Shown: positions 48,392-58,224, counted from the first letter of the stretch. The stretch is 64,000 nucleotides of DNA from JADJOM01 sp963817435 (GCA_963817435.1 CAWFNY010000001.1:434001-498000); one strand, 5' to 3'. Made by a program: numbers and translations. The notes: generated from the sequence alone by a model not told the origin.

Positions 48392-50157
48392 CCGCCGCCA
48401 CAGCCCTCCGCACCCATCGCGCGGGAAGTCTCCGTCGTGAGCATGCCGGCCTTGCCGTTCGGTTGGGCGGCTGGGTTCACCGGGTGCGCGATCTCGGTGG
48501 ACTGCTGTTCATGGATCTGCGCGACCGGGATGGGCTGGTACAGCTCTCCTTCGATCCGCGCTGGACGCCGCGAGACGTCCTCGCGCTGGCCGGTACGGTC
48601 GGGGCGGAATCGGTGATCCTGGTGGAGGGAACGGTCGATCTCCGTCCGGACGGAGCCCGGGACTCCCAGCTGGCCTCGCGGGAGATCGAGGTGCACGTGA
48701 CCCGGCTCGAGGTGGTGGGCCCGGCCCAGACCCCGGCGATCCCGGTGGCACGCAAGGAGGGGGAGGAGCTCCCGGCGGAGGAGCTGCGCCTCAAGTACCG
48801 GGTGCTGGATCTCCGTCGGCCGGAGCTGCAGCAGAACATCATGTTGCGGCATCGGCTGCTGCAGCGCGCCCGGCGCACGCTCTCCGATCTTGGGTTCCTC
48901 GAGATCGAGACGCCGATCCTGACCAAGCCGACGCCGGAAGGCGCGCGCGACTACCTGGTGCCGAGCCGGGTGCATGCCGGGGAGTTCTACGCCCTGCCGC
49001 AGTCGCCGCAGATCTACAAGCAGCTGCTCATGGTGGCCGGATTCGACCGGTACTTCCAGATCGCCCGCTGCTTTCGCGACGAGGATCTTCGGGCCGACCG
49101 GCAGCCGGAGTTCACGCAGATCGACATCGAGTCCTCCTTCGTGAGCCAGGAGGATGTTCAGCGCTATATCGAGACCGTGCTGGTGGCGCTGTGGGATGAG
49201 GCGGGAGAGCGGGTCGAGGCGCCGTTCCGTCGCCTGGCCTATCGGGATGCGATGGAGCGCTACGGCATCGACAAGCCGGACCTGCGCTTCGGATTCGAAA
49301 TCCGCGACCTGAGCGCGCTCGTGAAGCCGGACGCTGCGGATTTCATCCGGACGGCACTTGCGGAGGGCGGGCGACTGCGCGGCATCGTCGCCACGGGTGC
49401 TGGGACGGCGAGCCGCAAGGAGCTGGACGCGCTCACCGCCGCAGCCAGGGGCGCCAGGGCTGGTGGCCTCATCTGGGCCCGCCGCACCGCCGCGGGGTGG
49501 GAAGGGCAGGGCGTGAAGGCCTTCGGCGCCGAGGGTCTCGCCGCCGTGCCGGGCGCTGAGGGAGACCTGCTCCTCGCGGTGGTGGGCAAGGATGAGGTGA
49601 CGAGTCCGGCCCTGCATGCGGTGCGAGGCGAGCTGACCCGGCGGCCGGGAGTCGTGCCATCCCTGAAGCACGCCTTCTGCTGGATCGTCGACTTCCCGCT
49701 CTTCGAGCAGGACCCCGCGACCGGGCAGTGGATCTTCGTCCACCATCCCTTCACCTCGCCGCATCCGGATGATTTCGGGCGGCTCGAGTCCGACCCCTGG
49801 CACTGCACGGCAATGCACTACGACGCCGTCTACAACGGCAACGAACTTGGCAGTGGCTCGATCCGGATCACCAATCCGGAGGTGCAGCGCAGCATCTTCA
49901 GGCTGTTAGGCATCTCGCCGGAGGAGACCCGCCGCCGCTTCGGGTTTCTGCTGGACGGGCTGGCGGCGGGAGCCCCCCCGCATGGGGGCTTCGCGCTCGG
50001 CTTCGACCGGATCGCGATGCTGCTCGCCGGCGCCACCAGCCTGCGCGACGTGATCGCCTTCCCGAAGACGACAGCCGCCCGGGCGCTCTTCGAGGGGGCG
50101 CCGACGCTCGTGAATCCGGAAGACCTGCGCGCGCTGCACATCGCCGTGACGCCGTGA
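48388..50157 (+). CDS. aspS: Aspartyl-tRNA synthetase
   Basis: Class IIb synthetase charging tRNA-Asp. It has 589 residues of bacterial type. An N-terminal OB-fold anticodon-binding domain (about 15-105, GGWVHRVRDLGGLLFMDLRDRDG) precedes the catalytic domain, with motif 2 FQIARCFRDEDLRADRQPEFTQ, a bacterial GAD insertion (about 290-410) and motif 3 GGFALGFDRIAMLLAG. Specificity for tRNA-Asp only versus Asp/Asn cannot be decided here; gatCAB genes are absent from the window. Confidence 0.96.
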   Translation: MTAATALRTHRAGSLRREHAGLAVRLGGWVHRVRDLGGLLFMDLRDRDGLVQLSFDPRWTPRDVLALAGTVGAESVILVEGTVDLRPDGARDSQLASREIEVHVTRLEVVGPAQTPAIPVARKEGEELPAEELRLKYRVLDLRRPELQQNIMLRHRLLQRARRTLSDLGFLEIETPILTKPTPEGARDYLVPSRVHAGEFYALPQSPQIYKQLLMVAGFDRYFQIARCFRDEDLRADRQPEFTQIDIESSFVSQEDVQRYIETVLVALWDEAGERVEAPFRRLAYRDAMERYGIDKPDLRFGFEIRDLSALVKPDAADFIRTALAEGGRLRGIVATGAGTASRKELDALTAAARGARAGGLIWARRTAAGWEGQGVKAFGAEGLAAVPGAEGDLLLAVVGKDEVTSPALHAVRGELTRRPGVVPSLKHAFCWIVDFPLFEQDPATGQWIFVHHPFTSPHPDDFGRLESDPWHCTAMHYDAVYNGNELGSGSIRITNPEVQRSIFRLLGISPEETRRRFGFLLDGLAAGAPPHGGFALGFDRIAMLLAGATSLRDVIAFPKTTAARALFEGAPTLVNPEDLRALHIAVTP

Positions 50158-50248
50158 AACGGTGCTTCCCTGTGGCGCTCCGGCGCCGTGATCCTCTGCG
50201 GGTGACCGGCGCAGCCGCCCCCGCCTCGTGCCGCCTGGAGCCGACCGC

Positions 50249-51199
50249 ATGACCGACGACGTGCAGCACCGGCTCTCGACTGAGGGCGCGGATCCCCTGC
50301 TGCTGGCAGGCGTGAGCGAGGGCAACCTCATCGAATTGAGCCGGGCCACGGGCGTGCGCGTGACCTTGCGGGGAGACACCCTGACTCTGGGCGGCTCCCT
50401 GGAGCAGGTGGAGCGCGCGGCGCCGGTGGTGCAGGGGATGCTCGAGCTCGCCCGGATGGGCGAGACGGTGACCCCCGAGGATGTCTCGCGCCTGGTCGCA
50501 GCCGGCCCGTCGCCGGAGCCGCTGGGGCACGCCGACCACAAGATCATCCTGCCGGGACTCCGCCGGGTGATCGTGCCGAAGACCCAGGGCCAGAAGGAAT
50601 ACCTGCAGGCGGTCGCAACCCACGACATCGTGATCGGCATCGGTCCGGCGGGAACCGGAAAGACCTATCTCGCGGTCGCGAAGGCGGTCGAGGCGCTGGC
50701 CCGCAAGCGGGTGAAGCGCATCGTCCTGGCGCGCCCCGCCGTGGAGGCGGGCGAGTCGCTCGGCTTCCTCCCGGGCGACCTCCAGGCGAAGGTCGATCCG
50801 TACCTGCGTCCGCTCTACGATGCGCTCGAGGACATGATGCCGCATGACCGGGTGCAGAAGGCGCTCGAGACCCGGACCATCGAGATCGCACCGCTCGCCT
50901 ACATGCGGGGCCGCACGCTCGCCGATGCCTTCATCATCCTGGACGAGGCACAGAACGCGACCGGCGCGCAGATGAAGATGTTTCTCACCCGCCTCGGCGT
51001 GAACAGCAAGGTCGTGGTCACCGGCGACAAGACCCAGATCGACCTGCCCAAGCGCGAGGACTCCGGGCTGGTCCAGGTGGAGCGGGTGCTCCCCGGGATC
51101 GACGGCATCGCCTTCTGCTACCTGGACGAGACCGACGTCGTCCGGCACAAGCTGGTACGGGAGATCATCAAGGCCTATGCGGAGGACGCGAACGGCTAG
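50249..51199 (+). CDS. phoH: PhoH-family ATPase
   Basis: P-loop protein of 316 residues from ATG 50249, chosen over GTG 50228 because GGAG lies at correct distance. An N-terminal KH-like RNA-binding part (about 20-80, RATGVRVTLRGDTLTLGG) is followed by the PhoH ATPase with Walker A IGPAGTGKTYLAVA (about residue 130), Walker B FIILDEAQNAT and VVTGDKTQIDLP. PhoH proteins are linked to RNA processing; the phoH-ybeY-CorC order is widely conserved. It overlaps ybeY by 23 nt. Confidence 0.93.
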   Translation: MTDDVQHRLSTEGADPLLLAGVSEGNLIELSRATGVRVTLRGDTLTLGGSLEQVERAAPVVQGMLELARMGETVTPEDVSRLVAAGPSPEPLGHADHKIILPGLRRVIVPKTQGQKEYLQAVATHDIVIGIGPAGTGKTYLAVAKAVEALARKRVKRIVLARPAVEAGESLGFLPGDLQAKVDPYLRPLYDALEDMMPHDRVQKALETRTIEIAPLAYMRGRTLADAFIILDEAQNATGAQMKMFLTRLGVNSKVVVTGDKTQIDLPKREDSGLVQVERVLPGIDGIAFCYLDETDVVRHKLVREIIKAYAEDANG

Positions 51200-51596
51200 C
51201 CGTCCGCGCCCGGGGCTGCCGGAGCGCACGGTCGCCCGTCTCGTCCGGGCGGTGCTCACGGGCGAGCGGCAATCCGCCGACGTGACCGTCACGTTCCTCG
51301 GCCCTTCGCGGATCCGGGCGCTGAACCGGGAATGGAAGGGCCATGATTATCCAACCGACGTGCTCTCCTTCGCGCTCCGTCCGCCTGACGGAGGTCTCAC
51401 CGGCGACATCTACATCTGCCCCGCGGTCGCCCGCGCGCAGGCCCGCGCGCTCGGCGTGCGGGAACGGGAGGAGCTGGTGCGCCTGGTGGTGCACGGGACG
51501 CTCCACGTGCTCGGGCACGACCACCCCGAGGGCGCTCAACGCACCCGCTCCCCGATGTGGCGGAAGCAGGAACGCTACGTGAAGGCGCTCGCGTGA
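51177..51596 (+). CDS. ybeY: Endoribonuclease YbeY, rRNA maturation factor
   Basis: Zinc-dependent single-strand RNase for 16S rRNA 3' maturation and ribosome quality control. It has 139 residues. The metal motif H-x3-H-x5-H is HGTLHVLGHDH; upstream FLGPSRIRALNREWKGHDYPTDVLSF is characteristic. The basic N terminus (MRRTRTASRPRPG) is encoded inside phoH. It is coupled to the next gene by GTGA. Confidence 0.93.
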   Translation: MRRTRTASRPRPGLPERTVARLVRAVLTGERQSADVTVTFLGPSRIRALNREWKGHDYPTDVLSFALRPPDGGLTGDIYICPAVARAQARALGVREREELVRLVVHGTLHVLGHDHPEGAQRTRSPMWRKQERYVKALA

Positions 51597-52786
51597 TCGA
51601 GACACTGCACCTGCTGATCACTCCCGCCGCCACGGTGCTGTTCGCGCTCTGGGCGGCCTGGCTCTCGCTGGCCGGTGAGGCCGACGCCGAGGTGCCCCGT
51701 ATTCTGACCGACCAGCAGCAGGGCGACGAGCGCCGGCTCCCTCCGGCGCGCGCCCTCTACGTCGGCCATCTCGCCCTTCTCATTCTTGCGGGAGCTTCGG
51801 CGGGTATCGCGGAGAGCTGGTGGGCCTGGGCTCCGGCCGGCGCACTGAGCCGGCTGCTGCTTTCGGTGCTGCTTGTCTGGGTCGTGGGCAGCGTGCTGCC
51901 GCGGGTTCTCGCGGCGGTCGCCCCGGAGCTGCCGCCGCTGGTTCGGCCCGCCGCCCTCAGGAGCCTCGGCGGTTTCTCGCTGCTCTTCCGGATCATCGCC
52001 TGGGCGGACAGCGGGCTGCGTCCCCCGATCGCCCCCGTGAACCGGGAGCGCGGCACGGTGCGCCGGGACATGCTCCTCGGGCTGTTCTCACTCGCGGATA
52101 TGACCGTCGACGAGGTCATGACACCGCGGATCGACATTGTCGCGGTCGACTCCGCCGCCGGCCGCGAGGAAGTCATCGCGACGCTGCGGCGTTCGGAGCA
52201 CGCGCGCATCCTGGTCTACGACGACCATCCCGACGCGGTGGTGGGGGTCCTCTACGCCAAGGACATGCTCGCGACCCTGCCTCGGCATCAGGAAGCCGAA
52301 GACTGGCACACGCTGATCCGTCCGGCAGCGTTCGTGCCGGAAGGGAAGACGCTGGACCGGCAGCTGCGCGATTTCCAGCGCGGGCCCAGCCATCTGGCCG
52401 TCGTGGTCGATGAGTTTGGCGGAACGGCCGGCATCGTGACCCTCGAGGACATCCTCGAGGAAGTGGTGGGTGAGATCCAGGATGAGCATGACACCGACGA
52501 GGCCAAGCCGGTGGTCGAGGACGGGGAGGGGCGTCTTTCGGTCGAAGGCGGCGTCCCGCTCTCTGAACTGGAATCCCTTCTTGGCCACAGCTTCAATCGC
52601 GAGGACCTGACCACCGTCGGCGGGCTGGTGCTCGATGCCTTCGGCCGTGTTCCCCGCAGCGGCGAGCGCACCGAAGTTGACGGGATAGACCTGCTGGTGG
52701 AGCAGGTGGCACGCCGGCGCGTGCGGCGGGTGCTGGTCAGCCGGCCGCTCCGGGCCGAATCGACGGCGGAGGAGGCGGCCCAATGA
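51593..52786 (+). CDS. CNNM/CorC-type CBS-pair membrane protein, copy 1
   Basis: Protein of 397 residues from a GTG overlapping ybeY. Three or four hydrophobic segments at the N terminus (about residues 1-135) stand in for a divergent DUF21-like membrane domain. A CBS pair (about 175-300: TVDEVMTPRIDIVAVD, VVVDEFGGTAGIVTLEDILEEVVGEI) and a C-terminal CorC_HlyC domain (about 315-390: LTTVGGLVLDAFGRVPRSGE) follow. This family is associated with magnesium/cobalt efflux. The position before a second copy and mgtE supports magnesium homeostasis. Confidence 0.85.
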   Translation: MIETLHLLITPAATVLFALWAAWLSLAGEADAEVPRILTDQQQGDERRLPPARALYVGHLALLILAGASAGIAESWWAWAPAGALSRLLLSVLLVWVVGSVLPRVLAAVAPELPPLVRPAALRSLGGFSLLFRIIAWADSGLRPPIAPVNRERGTVRRDMLLGLFSLADMTVDEVMTPRIDIVAVDSAAGREEVIATLRRSEHARILVYDDHPDAVVGVLYAKDMLATLPRHQEAEDWHTLIRPAAFVPEGKTLDRQLRDFQRGPSHLAVVVDEFGGTAGIVTLEDILEEVVGEIQDEHDTDEAKPVVEDGEGRLSVEGGVPLSELESLLGHSFNREDLTTVGGLVLDAFGRVPRSGERTEVDGIDLLVEQVARRRVRRVLVSRPLRAESTAEEAAQ

Positions 52787-53985
52787 TCTGGACCGTGCTG
52801 CTGATCGGCCTCGGCCTCGCGATTTTCGGTGCGATGGCCGGCACGGCGCTGGTGTCGCTGAGCCGGCTGGAGCTCACCCGCGCGGTGGCGACCCAGCTCA
52901 AGGGCGGCACCGGTTCGTTGCCCTGGCTCGCCGAGATGGAGGAGTATCTCGGCGTCACCGCCACACTCACGGCGCTCGGCGTCATCGTCATCGGCGCCGC
53001 GATCCCCGCGTTCTTCTCCGGATTCACCCTGGCGGCGCTGGCGTTGCTGCTGGTGCTCGTCGCGGTGCCGCTGGTACTGCTGGCGGGCTACCTGATTCCG
53101 CGCTGGGTGGCCCGACCGCGTGCCGGGGCGCTCCGCAACCTGGTCGTCCCTGCGTTGCGTCCCCTCGCACGCCTCGTCGGCGTCGTCCTGCCGGCCCGGA
53201 CCCTGCCCGGCCCGAGCGAACTCCGCGCGGTCTGGCGGGAAGGGGCCGCGGCCGGCCTCACTGCGGATGACGAACTCATCATGGTCGGTGGAGTGATGAC
53301 GTTCACCGACCGCCCGGCGCGTGAGGTGATGACGCCGCGCACCGACCTCGTCGCGGTATCCGAAGAGGACTCGCTCGAGGACATCGCGGCGGTGTTCGCG
53401 CAGAGCGGATACAGCCGGCTCCCGGTGTATCGCGGCACGCTGGACGAGATCGTCGGCATGCTGCACGCCTTCGATCTCTTCAAGCTGCGTCCGGGCGACC
53501 GGCTGCCCATCCGTCCGGTCGCGAACGCGCCCGCCGGCCGGACCTGCGGGGACCTGCTGCTCGACATGCAGCGCGAGCGCCGTCACCTCGCTGTCGTGCT
53601 GGACGAGTTTGGCGGAACGCTCGGGATCGTCACGCTGGAAGACCTGCTCGAGGAACTGGTGGGGGAGATCTTCGACGAATCCGACGCCGCCGCGCCGATC
53701 GCTTCCGGGCCGGCGCTGTTCGAGGTCGATGGCGCGACGCCGATCGCCGCCATCGAGGAACACTTCGAAGTGGCGTTGCCCTCCGCCAGGAAGAGCACCG
53801 CCGGCGGACTCCTGGTCGAGCTGGCGGGGCGCATTCCCCAGGCGGGCGAACGCTTCCTGGTGCGCGGGCTGGAGTTCGATGTGCTGCAGGCCAGCCCCAC
53901 GCGGGTCGAGCGGGTGCTGATACGGCGCGGCGCCCCGGCGCCCGTGGTGCTGGCACCGCCCGTCACCGGAGGAGGCAGCGCATGA
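52783..53985 (+). CDS. CNNM/CorC-type CBS-pair membrane protein, copy 2
   Basis: Paralogue of the preceding gene product, 400 residues, ATGA-coupled on both sides. It has an N-terminal helix (IWTVLLIGLGLAIFGAMAGTALVSLSRLEL, as in DUF21 domains), two or three more helices at about 55-105, a CBS pair (about 185-305: AREVMTPRTDLVAVSEED, LDEFGGTLGIVTLEDLLEELVGEI) and a CorC_HlyC domain (about 315-385: STAGGLLVELAGRIPQAGERF). Likely acts in divalent-cation transport or its regulation together with copy 1 and MgtE. Confidence 0.85.
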   Translation: MIWTVLLIGLGLAIFGAMAGTALVSLSRLELTRAVATQLKGGTGSLPWLAEMEEYLGVTATLTALGVIVIGAAIPAFFSGFTLAALALLLVLVAVPLVLLAGYLIPRWVARPRAGALRNLVVPALRPLARLVGVVLPARTLPGPSELRAVWREGAAAGLTADDELIMVGGVMTFTDRPAREVMTPRTDLVAVSEEDSLEDIAAVFAQSGYSRLPVYRGTLDEIVGMLHAFDLFKLRPGDRLPIRPVANAPAGRTCGDLLLDMQRERRHLAVVLDEFGGTLGIVTLEDLLEELVGEIFDESDAAAPIASGPALFEVDGATPIAAIEEHFEVALPSARKSTAGGLLVELAGRIPQAGERFLVRGLEFDVLQASPTRVERVLIRRGAPAPVVLAPPVTGGGSA

Positions 53986-55331
53986 GTCGCGCGACCACGA
54001 TTGTGCGCGCCATGCTCGACCTGATCGAGCGCGGCAACTTGCGCGGCTTCCTCGCGCTCGCCGAAAAGGCGGAACCGGCCGACCTCGGCGACGTGCTCTC
54101 CTCGCTCGGTGATGAGGAGCGCCTCGAAGTGGTCAAGGCGCTGCCGCGCCGGTTGTCAGGCGCGGCGCTGATGGAAATGCCGGATGAGGCCCAGGCCGGT
54201 GAGACCATGGAGAGCCTCGCGACCGAGGCCCCCGAAGCCGCCGGCGAGATCATCGAGGGACTCCCCGACGACGAGGCGGCCGACCTCGTCGGCGGCCTGG
54301 ACCCGGAGGACCAGGAGCGGGTGCTGGCCGAGGTCGAGGATCGCCAGGACATCGAGGACCTGCTGCGGTACGACCCGGAGACCGCCGGCGGTCTGATGAC
54401 CGCCCAGGTGGTCACCGTGCGGGCCGAGAGCACCGCGGGCGAGGCGATCGAGTCGCTCCGGAGGCAGGCGGAGGAAATCGAAGATTTCAGTCAGGTCTAC
54501 GTGGTCGATGACAGCGACCACCTGCTGGGGGTGCTCCCGATCAAGCGGCTGGTCACCAGCCCGGCGGGTCGGCCGGTCTCCGAGTTCATGGAAGACACCG
54601 AAATCCGGGTCGCGCCTGAGCTGGACCAGGAGGAAGTCGCCCGGGTGATGAGCCGCTACAACGTGCCGGCCGTGCCGGTCGTGGATGGCGGCGGCCGGCT
54701 GCTCGGTCAGGTGACCTTCGATGACGTGATCGACGTCGTCGAGGCGGAACAGACCGAGGACCTGCTGAAATTCGGCGGTACCTCCGCCGACGAAGAGCTC
54801 GCCGCTACCTGGACCGGCGCGGTCCAGAGTCGGCTGCCGTGGTTGTTGCTGAACCTGCTCACCGCGTTTCTCGCCGGCTGGGTAGCCTCCCGGTTCCAGA
54901 ACGAGGTGAGCAAGGTGCTCGCGCTGGTCTTCTGGATGCCGGTCATCGCCGGGATGGGGGGCAACGGTGGCACCCAGGCTCTCGCGGTCACGGTCCGGCG
55001 CGTGGCGCTTGGCCTCATTCCGGCGGGCCGGGCGATGAGCGTCATCGGCAAGGAGGTGCTCGTCGGCCTCGCGAACGGGATGGCCAATGGCGCCGCCGCG
55101 GCGCTCGTGGCGCTGCTGCTGGGCCACGGTGCACGGCTCGGGCTGGTGGTTTTCCTGGCGATGACGGGGAACCTGTTTGTGGCCGGGTTTGCGGGCGCGT
55201 TCATCCCGCTGCTCCTGGCGCGCTTTGATATCGACCCTGCGGTCGCCTCATCGATCTTCGTGACGACCTTCACCGACGTCTGCGGCTTCCTCCTCCTGTT
55301 CGGCCTGACCAGCCTGATCCTGGGCGTCTAG
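53982..55331 (+). CDS. mgtE: MgtE-family magnesium transporter
   Basis: Magnesium channel/transporter of 449 residues, the last gene of the ptsN-aspS run. The cytosolic N domain (about 1-125, superhelical and acidic: PDDEAADLVGGLDPEDQERVLAE), a CBS pair (about 130-255, TAGGLMTAQVVTVRAES, PVVDGGGRLLGQVTFDDVID) and five membrane helices (about 275-449) are in the usual order. The pore motif PVIAGMGGNGGTQALAV and the FTDVCGFLLLFGL end are intact. In known MgtE proteins, magnesium binding between the N and CBS domains closes the pore. Confidence 0.95.
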   Translation: MSRATTIVRAMLDLIERGNLRGFLALAEKAEPADLGDVLSSLGDEERLEVVKALPRRLSGAALMEMPDEAQAGETMESLATEAPEAAGEIIEGLPDDEAADLVGGLDPEDQERVLAEVEDRQDIEDLLRYDPETAGGLMTAQVVTVRAESTAGEAIESLRRQAEEIEDFSQVYVVDDSDHLLGVLPIKRLVTSPAGRPVSEFMEDTEIRVAPELDQEEVARVMSRYNVPAVPVVDGGGRLLGQVTFDDVIDVVEAEQTEDLLKFGGTSADEELAATWTGAVQSRLPWLLLNLLTAFLAGWVASRFQNEVSKVLALVFWMPVIAGMGGNGGTQALAVTVRRVALGLIPAGRAMSVIGKEVLVGLANGMANGAAAALVALLLGHGARLGLVVFLAMTGNLFVAGFAGAFIPLLLARFDIDPAVASSIFVTTFTDVCGFLLLFGLTSLILGV

Positions 55332-55350
55332 TTCAGGGTCCGGAAAGCGA

Positions 55351-55380
55351 AGCGGGGACGGGCAGCTGCCCGTCCCCGCT
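55351..55380. terminator. Perfect 30-nt palindrome, terminator between mgtE and the TonB receptor
   Basis: AGCGGGGACGGGCAG is followed directly by its exact complement, then CCTTGTCATT. It lies between convergent genes (mgtE plus, TonB receptor minus) and can serve both strands. Confidence 0.7.
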
Positions 55381-55428
55381 CCTTGTCATTCCCCCTCTCC
55401 CTGTGTCTGAGGGGAGGAATTCCCCGCC

Positions 55429-58224
55429 TTACCAGCCGAGCACGACCTCAGCTCGGGAGTAGAGGTAGCGACCGTTGTATCCGAAGGGCGACGCGACGGC
55501 CCAGGGGAAGGTGTAATTGTTGTTGTTGTCGATGTCCTTCATCCTGGACGGGTACGTGTCGAAGAGATTCTTCGCGCCGATGGAGAGATTCACCTGGTTG
55601 AACTGGTAGCCGATCTCCGCGTCGAACAGGGTCTTGGCGGCAAACCGCTCTGCGACCACGCCGCCGAACTCGGCGGAGCGGCCGGAGCCGTAGTAGAGGC
55701 CGCGGCCCATCGCGTGGAAGCGCCCGGTGCTCCAGGTGGCGGTGAAGGTGCCGCGCCAGTCCGGGCGCTCCTCGGTGATCGCCAGCGTGGTGAGCAGGTC
55801 CAGCGCCCCGGTGAACGAGGTTCCGGTGTTCTGCAGGATCGGCGGCAGGCCATCCACGTGGGTGATCTTGTTCTTGGTGTAGTTGGCCGACGCGTTCAGG
55901 TCCAGCGTCCCGTTCCCGGCAGGAAGCCGCAGATCGGCGGTGAGGTCGATGCCGTCGGTCTTGGTGTCGAGGCCGTTGGTCGGGAACTGCACGCCGCCGA
56001 TGGTCGTGAGGCCTGAGTCGGCCAGGATGCGGGCGACCACCGAGTCGCCGGCGTCGAAGGTGGCGCCGAGGATGATGCGGTTGCTGATCTTGATGTGGAA
56101 GACGTCCACCGTCAGCGAGAAGTTGTCCGTCGGCGAGATCACGATGCCGCCGCTCAGGTTCACCGACGTCTCGTCCCGCAGGGGCTTCGCCCCGAAGATC
56201 CGCGACGCCCGGTTGCTGACCGGGAAGTTGCCGACCTCCACCAGGTTGCCGGCGATGAAGTTGGTGGTGACGTGGCTGAAATAGCTCTGGGCCAGGCCGG
56301 GCGCCCGGAAGCCGGTGCTCGCGGCACCGCGAATGACCACCGCCTTGCTCGGCTGGACGCGGAGCGCCGCCTTGCCGGTCACCCGCGAGCCGAAGTCGCT
56401 GTAATGCTCGTACCGGCCGGCGACGTTCAGCAGGACCTGCCTGGTGAGATCCGATTCGAGTTCCAGATAGGCGCCGATGTTGTTGCGCGAGTTGTTGCTG
56501 GCGTCGGTGGGCGAGAAGCCGGAGAAGACCGACGAGCCGGCCGGTGCGGCGCCCGGATTGGCGACGCTGTCCTGCGACTGGTGATTGCCATTGATCCAGG
56601 AGGCCCGCTCGCCGGCGACGATCTCGTAGGTCTCCCGGCGATAGGCGCCGCCCACGGCCACGTTGACCGGATTGGGCAGGCCGAGCTTGACCGGCTTGGA
56701 GAGGTTGAGGCCGAGCAGGAACTCGCCCCGCTTGAGGCTGCCCGCGTCGAAGCTGGTCTGGTTCGGAATGCCGGGGTCGTCCGCGGTGCCGAGGACCCCG
56801 TCGGCGCCGGGAGCGCAGGCGACATCCAGGCAGGGACCGAGCGACGGGTTCAGGGTGTTGCGCAGCCTGTAGTCGAAGCTGTTCCGGCCGTACGACCCGC
56901 CGAAGTCGAGCGCCCACCCCGAGAACCCGGTGCGGATGCCGGCGACCGCGGAGTAGTCGTTCACGTTCGGATGGAACTCCGGCAGGAACCCATACGGGTA
57001 GATCTCGGGCCAGTTGCGGTCGTTGAGCGGCTTGCGGTAGTACCCGTTGCCGGTGCCGATCCGGTTGCTGTACCCGCCAAAGGCGTAGAACTCGCTGCTG
57101 CCGCTGGCATTCAGCGGCATCCGCAGGTTGGCGAATGAGAGCAAGTCGCGCTCGAGGCCGTCGCCGAGGTGATTGACAGGCTGGGGAAGACCGGTGCGCT
57201 TGATGATGATCTGGCCGGTGTTCACATCCACCGAGTCGGTGAGCCCGTTCAGGTCCGTGAAGCTGCCGTCGGGGAAGGCCCGGTTGGTCGGCTGGCGGTC
57301 CTGGAGTTCGCCGAACAGTCCAAGCGAACCGCGGCCAAGCTTGATGCCGACGCCGCCATTCACGTCGGTGGTCGTGCCGTCGTCCTTGTACCCCTTGCCG
57401 GTGAAGTACCGGCCGGCGCTGGCGTTGATGAACGGAGAGAAGTGACCCTCCTTCATCACGATGTTGACCACGCCGGCGATCGCGTCCGAGCCGTACTGCG
57501 AGGAGGCGCCGTCGCGGAGGACTTCCACCCGCTCGATGGCGCTGCCGGGTATCGCGTTCAGGTCGACGCCGCTCGAGCCCGCGGGCGATCCCAGGGGAAA
57601 GGTGTTGAGCAGCGCCGTCTGATGGCGGCGCCAGCCATTCACCAGCACCAGGGTGTGGTCCGGCGAGAGCCCGCGCATCGTGAACGGACGCACGATGTCG
57701 GTGCCGTCGGTGACCGTCTGGTGGGGGAAGTTCACGGAGGGAGAGAGGGCCGCGAGAATCTGGCTGGTCTCGGTGCTCCCCTGAGCCTTGATGTCCTCGG
57801 AGGTGTACACGTCCACCGGCACCGCGAGTTCCTCGGCCGCGGTGTGCCGTCCGCGGGAACCGATGACGACGTCGATCGGGGCCAGCTCCACCGCCGAACG
57901 GGCGAGGATGATGTCCTGGTCGACCACGTCCGACCCCATGACCGTCACCCCGACTGAATTCGGCGAAAAGCCGATTGCCCGCACCTGCAGCGTCTGCCCG
58001 CCCTTCGGGACGCCGCGGATGACGTACTTGCCGGCGCCCGATGTCGCGACCCGCAGGCCGGTATGGTCCACGGTGACGATTGCACCGGCGATGGCGGCGC
58101 CTGTGCTGTCAGTGACCTTGCCCTGCACGGTGCCCGATTGCGCGGCGAGGGAAGCTGGTCCGCCGAGCAGCACGGTGGCCAGGAAAGCACAAGCAACGAC
58201 AGTTTTTACCACGAATCGTGGCAT
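55429..58224 (-). CDS. TonB-dependent outer-membrane receptor
   Basis: Protein of 931 residues from ATG 58224, with AGGAGG six nt upstream. A signal peptide (about 1-29, ending SLAAQS) precedes a carboxypeptidase-regulatory-like beta domain (about 30-110: GTVQGKVTDSTGAAIAGAIV). The plug domain (about 135-260) contains RPFTMRGLSPDHTLVLVNGWRRH and ERVEVLRDGASSQYGSDAIAGVVNIV, and a beta-barrel reaches the C-terminal aromatic-strand end YSRAEVVLGW. It imports a scarce ligand such as a siderophore, cobalamin or glycan fragment; the substrate cannot be told. No TonB/ExbBD or periplasmic partner is adjacent. A good sigma-70-type promoter lies upstream. Confidence 0.93.
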   Translation of the reverse strand: MPRFVVKTVVACAFLATVLLGGPASLAAQSGTVQGKVTDSTGAAIAGAIVTVDHTGLRVATSGAGKYVIRGVPKGGQTLQVRAIGFSPNSVGVTVMGSDVVDQDIILARSAVELAPIDVVIGSRGRHTAAEELAVPVDVYTSEDIKAQGSTETSQILAALSPSVNFPHQTVTDGTDIVRPFTMRGLSPDHTLVLVNGWRRHQTALLNTFPLGSPAGSSGVDLNAIPGSAIERVEVLRDGASSQYGSDAIAGVVNIVMKEGHFSPFINASAGRYFTGKGYKDDGTTTDVNGGVGIKLGRGSLGLFGELQDRQPTNRAFPDGSFTDLNGLTDSVDVNTGQIIIKRTGLPQPVNHLGDGLERDLLSFANLRMPLNASGSSEFYAFGGYSNRIGTGNGYYRKPLNDRNWPEIYPYGFLPEFHPNVNDYSAVAGIRTGFSGWALDFGGSYGRNSFDYRLRNTLNPSLGPCLDVACAPGADGVLGTADDPGIPNQTSFDAGSLKRGEFLLGLNLSKPVKLGLPNPVNVAVGGAYRRETYEIVAGERASWINGNHQSQDSVANPGAAPAGSSVFSGFSPTDASNNSRNNIGAYLELESDLTRQVLLNVAGRYEHYSDFGSRVTGKAALRVQPSKAVVIRGAASTGFRAPGLAQSYFSHVTTNFIAGNLVEVGNFPVSNRASRIFGAKPLRDETSVNLSGGIVISPTDNFSLTVDVFHIKISNRIILGATFDAGDSVVARILADSGLTTIGGVQFPTNGLDTKTDGIDLTADLRLPAGNGTLDLNASANYTKNKITHVDGLPPILQNTGTSFTGALDLLTTLAITEERPDWRGTFTATWSTGRFHAMGRGLYYGSGRSAEFGGVVAERFAAKTLFDAEIGYQFNQVNLSIGAKNLFDTYPSRMKDIDNNNNYTFPWAVASPFGYNGRYLYSRAEVVLGW

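Noticed and set aside
55448..56917. 489-codon alternative frame inside the TonB receptor
   Set aside because: Arg/Gln/Gly-rich same-strand shadow without a start site or domain.
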